Source of the DNA: Thermodesulfovibrionales bacterium
Lineage (GTDB): Bacteria > Nitrospirota > Thermodesulfovibrionia > Thermodesulfovibrionales > Dissulfurispiraceae
Assembly: GCA_026415415.1 (NCBI GenBank)
Contig: JAOAHE010000002.1
Coordinates: 1-64,000 of the forward strand
DNA: 64,000 nucleotides
Direction of reading: 5' to 3'
The translations under genes and the position numbers were made by a program. This document shows positions 61,432-64,000 of this stretch, piece by piece. The first letter of the stretch is position 1. Every line of letters starts with the position of its first letter. The notes below the pieces were generated by a model. It was not told the origin of the DNA. It saw only the letters and a program-made list of their open reading frames with translations, and ran no database searches.

Positions 61432-62061
61432 TTATCTTGCTTTTTCCTCAAATAAAATCTCCTCTTTTTTAGACCTCAGTCTTTTTATAAGCTCTTCATA
61501 AGAATGTGTCATAATAATCTTATTAAATTGATTTCTGTAGTTGCTTACAAGACTTACACCTTCTATTGAAATGTCATAAACAAGCCATTTATTGCCTGAC
61601 TTATGCAATTTATAATCAACAGGTATCTCCATATTTTTTTTAGTGATTATCTTAGTCTTTACTGTGCTAAAATTACCATCAATTGACTCAGAAGCATACA
61701 CTATAGTTTCATCAGTATAACTTTCTATTTTGTTTATATAAGCCCTCTCTAATAGTTCCTTATAGAGCTTTATAAATTCTTTTTTCTCTTGAGGAGTTCT
61801 CTTTGCCCAGTGAATAGACAAAGACCTTTTTGCCATCTCTTCATAATCAAATCTATCATCAGTCACATGCCTAAGAGCATTGCGTCGTTCTTCTGTCTTA
61901 TTTGGTTTTTTAAGCTCCTTATTTTTAAGTATATCTATGACTTTATCAATAGTTTGTTTGAGCTGATCTGTTGGCTCTGCTGCCAATGCAAAGTCAGAAA
62001 GTGAACAAATAAAGATGACCATAACAAGAAACAATCCATGAATTTGCATTAAGAAGCTCAT
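61432..62061 (-). CDS. mlaC: MlaC-type periplasmic phospholipid carrier (Tgt2/Ttg2D family)
   Basis: The soluble shuttle of the Mla system, carrying phospholipid between outer and inner membranes. I choose the ATG at 62061 (about 209 residues) because CAGGAGGG lies 6 nt upstream; the longer frame from 62091 overlaps the TolC-like gene and has no site. A signal peptide (about 1-28, ending ALAAEP) is followed by the MlaC domain: LRHVTDDRFDYEEMAKRSLS, FIKLYKELLERAYINKIESY and the VYDISIEGVSLVSNYRNQF end. It is in one cluster with mlaD and mlaF. Confidence 0.9.
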   Translation of the reverse strand: MSFLMQIHGLFLVMVIFICSLSDFALAAEPTDQLKQTIDKVIDILKNKELKKPNKTEERRNALRHVTDDRFDYEEMAKRSLSIHWAKRTPQEKKEFIKLYKELLERAYINKIESYTDETIVYASESIDGNFSTVKTKIITKKNMEIPVDYKLHKSGNKWLVYDISIEGVSLVSNYRNQFNKIIMTHSYEELIKRLRSKKEEILFEEKAR

Positions 62062-62077
62062 CAATATCCCTCCTGTA

Positions 62078-63430
62078 TCAATACTTGCCACTTATATCAA
62101 GTCCTGAAGCATTCAACAAAGTAGCATAAGAGATTCTATGATTTAAGATAGATTTTAAATAATTTGTCTTTGTTAGAGCATATGCTGATGCAGCATCAGC
62201 TACATCCTTTGCTTCACCTACGCCCATATCATAATTAGCGGTTGCAGAAACAAGCCACTTTTTTGCATTAGTGAAAGCTATATGTAACTCGTTTATATTT
62301 TTTTTGGACTCTTCAAAATCAAAATAAGCCTTTTTAATATGTAAGGGGATAACCTCATAGGCAAAACGTTGCTTTTCTTTAATCTTTCCATGTTCCGCTT
62401 CTGCCTCCATTACTCTTCCCTTCGTTAAACCAAAATCAATAGGCATTTTGAACCCAGCAAATATAGCTCCATAAGACCTATTTAAATCATCTGAAATATA
62501 AGGGTTTTTAATTTTATCTCTATTTGTGGCACCTAAAATAGATGTTTTCATACCAACAAAAAACTGTGGATAAAAATTACTTCTTTCAACATCAATCAAT
62601 GCCTTTGTTGCCTCTAAGCCTGCCTTTAACTGAATAAGTTCAGGACGGTTTGTATGAGCACTTTGTATATACTCCTCTAATGAATCAGGTATTCTTTCTT
62701 CTGGCAACAAAGTATTTTCTGCTATGTCAAACTCGATATCCTTAGGAAGTCCCATGCTCGCTTTTAAAGCCTCTTTCAAAAATAGAATATTTTTATCCAC
62801 CTCATTAAGATTTTTTTCAACCTCCCCCAAGTATGCCCTAAACTTATAAATATTTACCTCATCTGCCCAGGGAGAGCCAATTTGAAGTTGTTTTTCAGTT
62901 TTTTCAATGGACTTAGATAGTTGCTCTTTTATCTCCAAAATTAAGTTCTTAATATCCTTAGCAAATAAAAAATTAAAATAAAGTTCCTTAGTTCTTAATA
63001 TTATTTCTGATTTCTTTTTTAATACACCTGCCTTGGCGACCTTTAAGCCACCTTCTGCAGCTTCTTTATAACCTCTAATCTTGCCGTAAGTATAAATAGG
63101 TTGTATTAAAGTCACCTCCACACCACCAAAAATACCGTTAACTCTCGTAGCTACATCAGTCCGAAGAAAATCTTCTTTTTTAGCTTCTGGGGACGGTCCT
63201 ACTAAGGATAAAATCTCTATCTTTGGCAATTCAGCAGAGTCTGCTTGAATCTTCTTTGCTCTATAAACTTCCTCTTCATAAGTAGCTTCAGCTATTTCTG
63301 GACTAAATTTTAAAGCCCTTTCAATACATTCTTGCAAATTATATGACTTACCTTTATTTTCCACATTTGAAGCACAAGTATAACTATTAAAAATAAAAAC
63401 AAAAGAAAGTAAAAAAATAAAAGTGAGCAT
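62078..63430 (-). CDS. TolC-family outer-membrane protein inside the Mla cluster
   Basis: 450 residues with a signal peptide (about 1-20, ending CAS), two OEP repeats and long coiled-coil helices (for example about 130-215 and 325-435). ECIERALKFSPEIAEATYEEEV is the usual first helix. It sits 9 nt after mlaD and overlaps the upstream end of the mlaC region, so it belongs to the same transcript. The partner is thus probably the MlaD/MlaFE complex and not an RND pump. It is clearly different in sequence from the TolC-like protein at 5284-6627. Confidence 0.9.
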   Translation of the reverse strand: MLTFIFLLSFVFIFNSYTCASNVENKGKSYNLQECIERALKFSPEIAEATYEEEVYRAKKIQADSAELPKIEILSLVGPSPEAKKEDFLRTDVATRVNGIFGGVEVTLIQPIYTYGKIRGYKEAAEGGLKVAKAGVLKKKSEIILRTKELYFNFLFAKDIKNLILEIKEQLSKSIEKTEKQLQIGSPWADEVNIYKFRAYLGEVEKNLNEVDKNILFLKEALKASMGLPKDIEFDIAENTLLPEERIPDSLEEYIQSAHTNRPELIQLKAGLEATKALIDVERSNFYPQFFVGMKTSILGATNRDKIKNPYISDDLNRSYGAIFAGFKMPIDFGLTKGRVMEAEAEHGKIKEKQRFAYEVIPLHIKKAYFDFEESKKNINELHIAFTNAKKWLVSATANYDMGVGEAKDVADAASAYALTKTNYLKSILNHRISYATLLNASGLDISGKY

Positions 63431-63439
63431 CTTACCCTC

Positions 63440-63880
63440 CTAAATCTTGCCAAATATATACTTTGATAGCAGTTCTTCAAGATCCAAAGCTGACTCGGTC
63501 TCCCTTATCTTGCCACCCTCAGCTAATATCTTTTCTGAACCACCAGGGGTGATTTGAATATATTTCTCGCCAATGATACCTTTTGTTTTTATTGAAGCTA
63601 TAGCGTCTTCTTGAATCTGAACATCTTTCTTTATGGACATATATACTACAGCTTGGTAATTTTTTAAAGATACTTTTTTTACCTTTCCTACTTCCACCCC
63701 GGCAATCTCAACAGTAGCACCTGGTTTTATCCCACCTGCTTTTTCAAACTCAGCAGTAATAATATAGTAATTGGTCCCCACTAACTCTAAACCACCTAAT
63801 TGAATAGACAGATAAACTAAACTAAGAAAACCTGCCAAAACAAAAAGTCCAACAGCAAACTCAAGATCAAATTTTTTCAT
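63440..63880 (-). CDS. mlaD: MlaD-type MCE-domain protein
   Basis: 146 residues: one N-terminal membrane helix (about 8-28), then a single MCE domain. EFEKAGGIKPGATVEIAGVE and VGKVKKVSL are followed by IKTKGIIGEKYIQITPGG. The size matches Escherichia coli MlaD (about 180) rather than long multi-MCE proteins. It binds lipid as a hexamer and anchors the MlaFE ABC transporter, whose ATPase gene ends 10 nt upstream. Confidence 0.94.
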   Translation of the reverse strand: MKKFDLEFAVGLFVLAGFLSLVYLSIQLGGLELVGTNYYIITAEFEKAGGIKPGATVEIAGVEVGKVKKVSLKNYQAVVYMSIKKDVQIQEDAIASIKTKGIIGEKYIQITPGGSEKILAEGGKIRETESALDLEELLSKYIFGKI

Positions 63881-63890
63881 ACCAAAAACC

Positions 63891-64000
63891 TCAATTAAAA
63901 AATTCTATAGAGCCATCATACTTGCCAGTAATAAAATGCCTTGAGACAGGATTAGTTGAGTTTTGAATCTCCTTAGGGGTTCCTACCTCTACTATCTTAC
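63891..64000 (-). CDS. mlaF: MlaF-type ABC transporter ATPase, C-terminal end only
   Basis: The gene is cut by the right window edge; only the last 35 residues are present: KIVEVGTPKEIQNSTNPVSR, then HFITGKYDGSIEFFN and TGA. The GTPxEI-x-NS-x-NP-x-x-x-x-FI pattern is the usual end of MlaF/Ttg2A-type ATPases. The mlaD gene follows after 10 nt. Confidence 0.8.
   Translation of the reverse strand, partial: KIVEVGTPKEIQNSTNPVSRHFITGKYDGSIEFFN

Noticed and set aside
1-64000. tRNA, rRNA, CRISPR, insertion sequence, prophage or integrase
   Set aside because: No T-arm-like TTCGAATC in a plausible cloverleaf, no spaced direct-repeat array, and no transposase or integrase motifs were noticed when reading both strands. 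A tRNAscan or Infernal run was not possible.

Overview
The window is AT-rich chromosomal DNA from a Gram-negative bacterium. It encodes outer-membrane parts (two TolC-like channels, an Mla lipid-transport cluster, type II secretion pseudopilins, LapA, lipoproteins) and much anaerobic or microaerophilic redox chemistry (a tungstopterin aldehyde oxidoreductase, polyferredoxins, an MvhD-type fusion flavoprotein, a rubrerythrin-like protein, QueH). The base composition and gene set resemble a Thermodesulfovibrio-like Nitrospirota. That is inference; Deferribacterota or another deep Gram-negative lineage is not excluded. I saw no rRNA, tRNA, insertion sequence, prophage or CRISPR array. The window is dense core genome with a few accessory-looking modules.

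Layout. 0.3-3.8 kb: aldehyde:ferredoxin oxidoreductase, a MoaD-like carrier, a ThiF-like activating enzyme and an unknown 200-residue protein. 4.2-4.4 kb: a small minus-strand gene. 4.7-11.0 kb: a TetR-controlled RND efflux operon (tetR, tolC-like, adaptor, pump) with a clear promoter and operator. 11.0-12.1 kb: LapA-like protein and a nitrilase-family amidohydrolase. 12.4-18.3 kb: queH, DUF2905, SpoIID-like, queA, phoH-like, HDIG phosphodiesterase, ybeY. 18.3-25.8 kb, minus strand: gspF-H-I-J-K-L-M, pdxJ, a small dual-CxxC ORF with an in-frame TGA, and a NYN RNase. 25.8-27.5 kb: glucan phosphorylase. 27.7-33.3 kb: Tat genes, a YchF-like GTPase, a small HDOD/GGDEF signalling cluster and a parvulin lipoprotein. 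33.3-40.9 kb: mnmE, a DNA-repair-type radical SAM protein, the flavoprotein-ferredoxin-MvhD fusion, a rubrerythrin-like protein and a membrane polyferredoxin. 41-46 kb: chemoreceptor with a sigma28-like promoter, a lipoprotein, an AraC regulator with a degenerate receiver, and an ArsR/polyferredoxin pair. 46-59 kb: mnmA, cysteine synthase, murA, relA/spoT, HU, a thiamine-binding-type protein, a Kef-type antiporter, an orphan DppC-type permease, glnE and a Cys-rich small protein. 59-64 kb, minus strand: UbiD decarboxylase, GNAT acetyltransferase, and mlaC, a TolC-like gene, mlaD and the end of mlaF.

How they fit together. Several blocks are translationally coupled (ATGA overlaps in the Gsp genes, thiF/unknown, tetR/tolC and pdxJ/dual-CxxC). 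Queuosine genes queH and queA, and tRNA-modification genes mnmE and mnmA, are scattered. Several genes (gspF, tatB, ychF-like, relA, glnE) have a TATAAT-like box only 5-6 nt before the ATG and no usable Shine-Dalgarno, which suggests leaderless transcripts.

The observations most worth following are the candidate selenoprotein at 19037-19204, the AOR maturation operon with its unknown third partner, the non-canonical ACG start of the PhoH-like gene, the leaderless-promoter pattern, the sigma28-like chemoreceptor promoter, the MvhD fusion and the TolC gene inside the Mla cluster.
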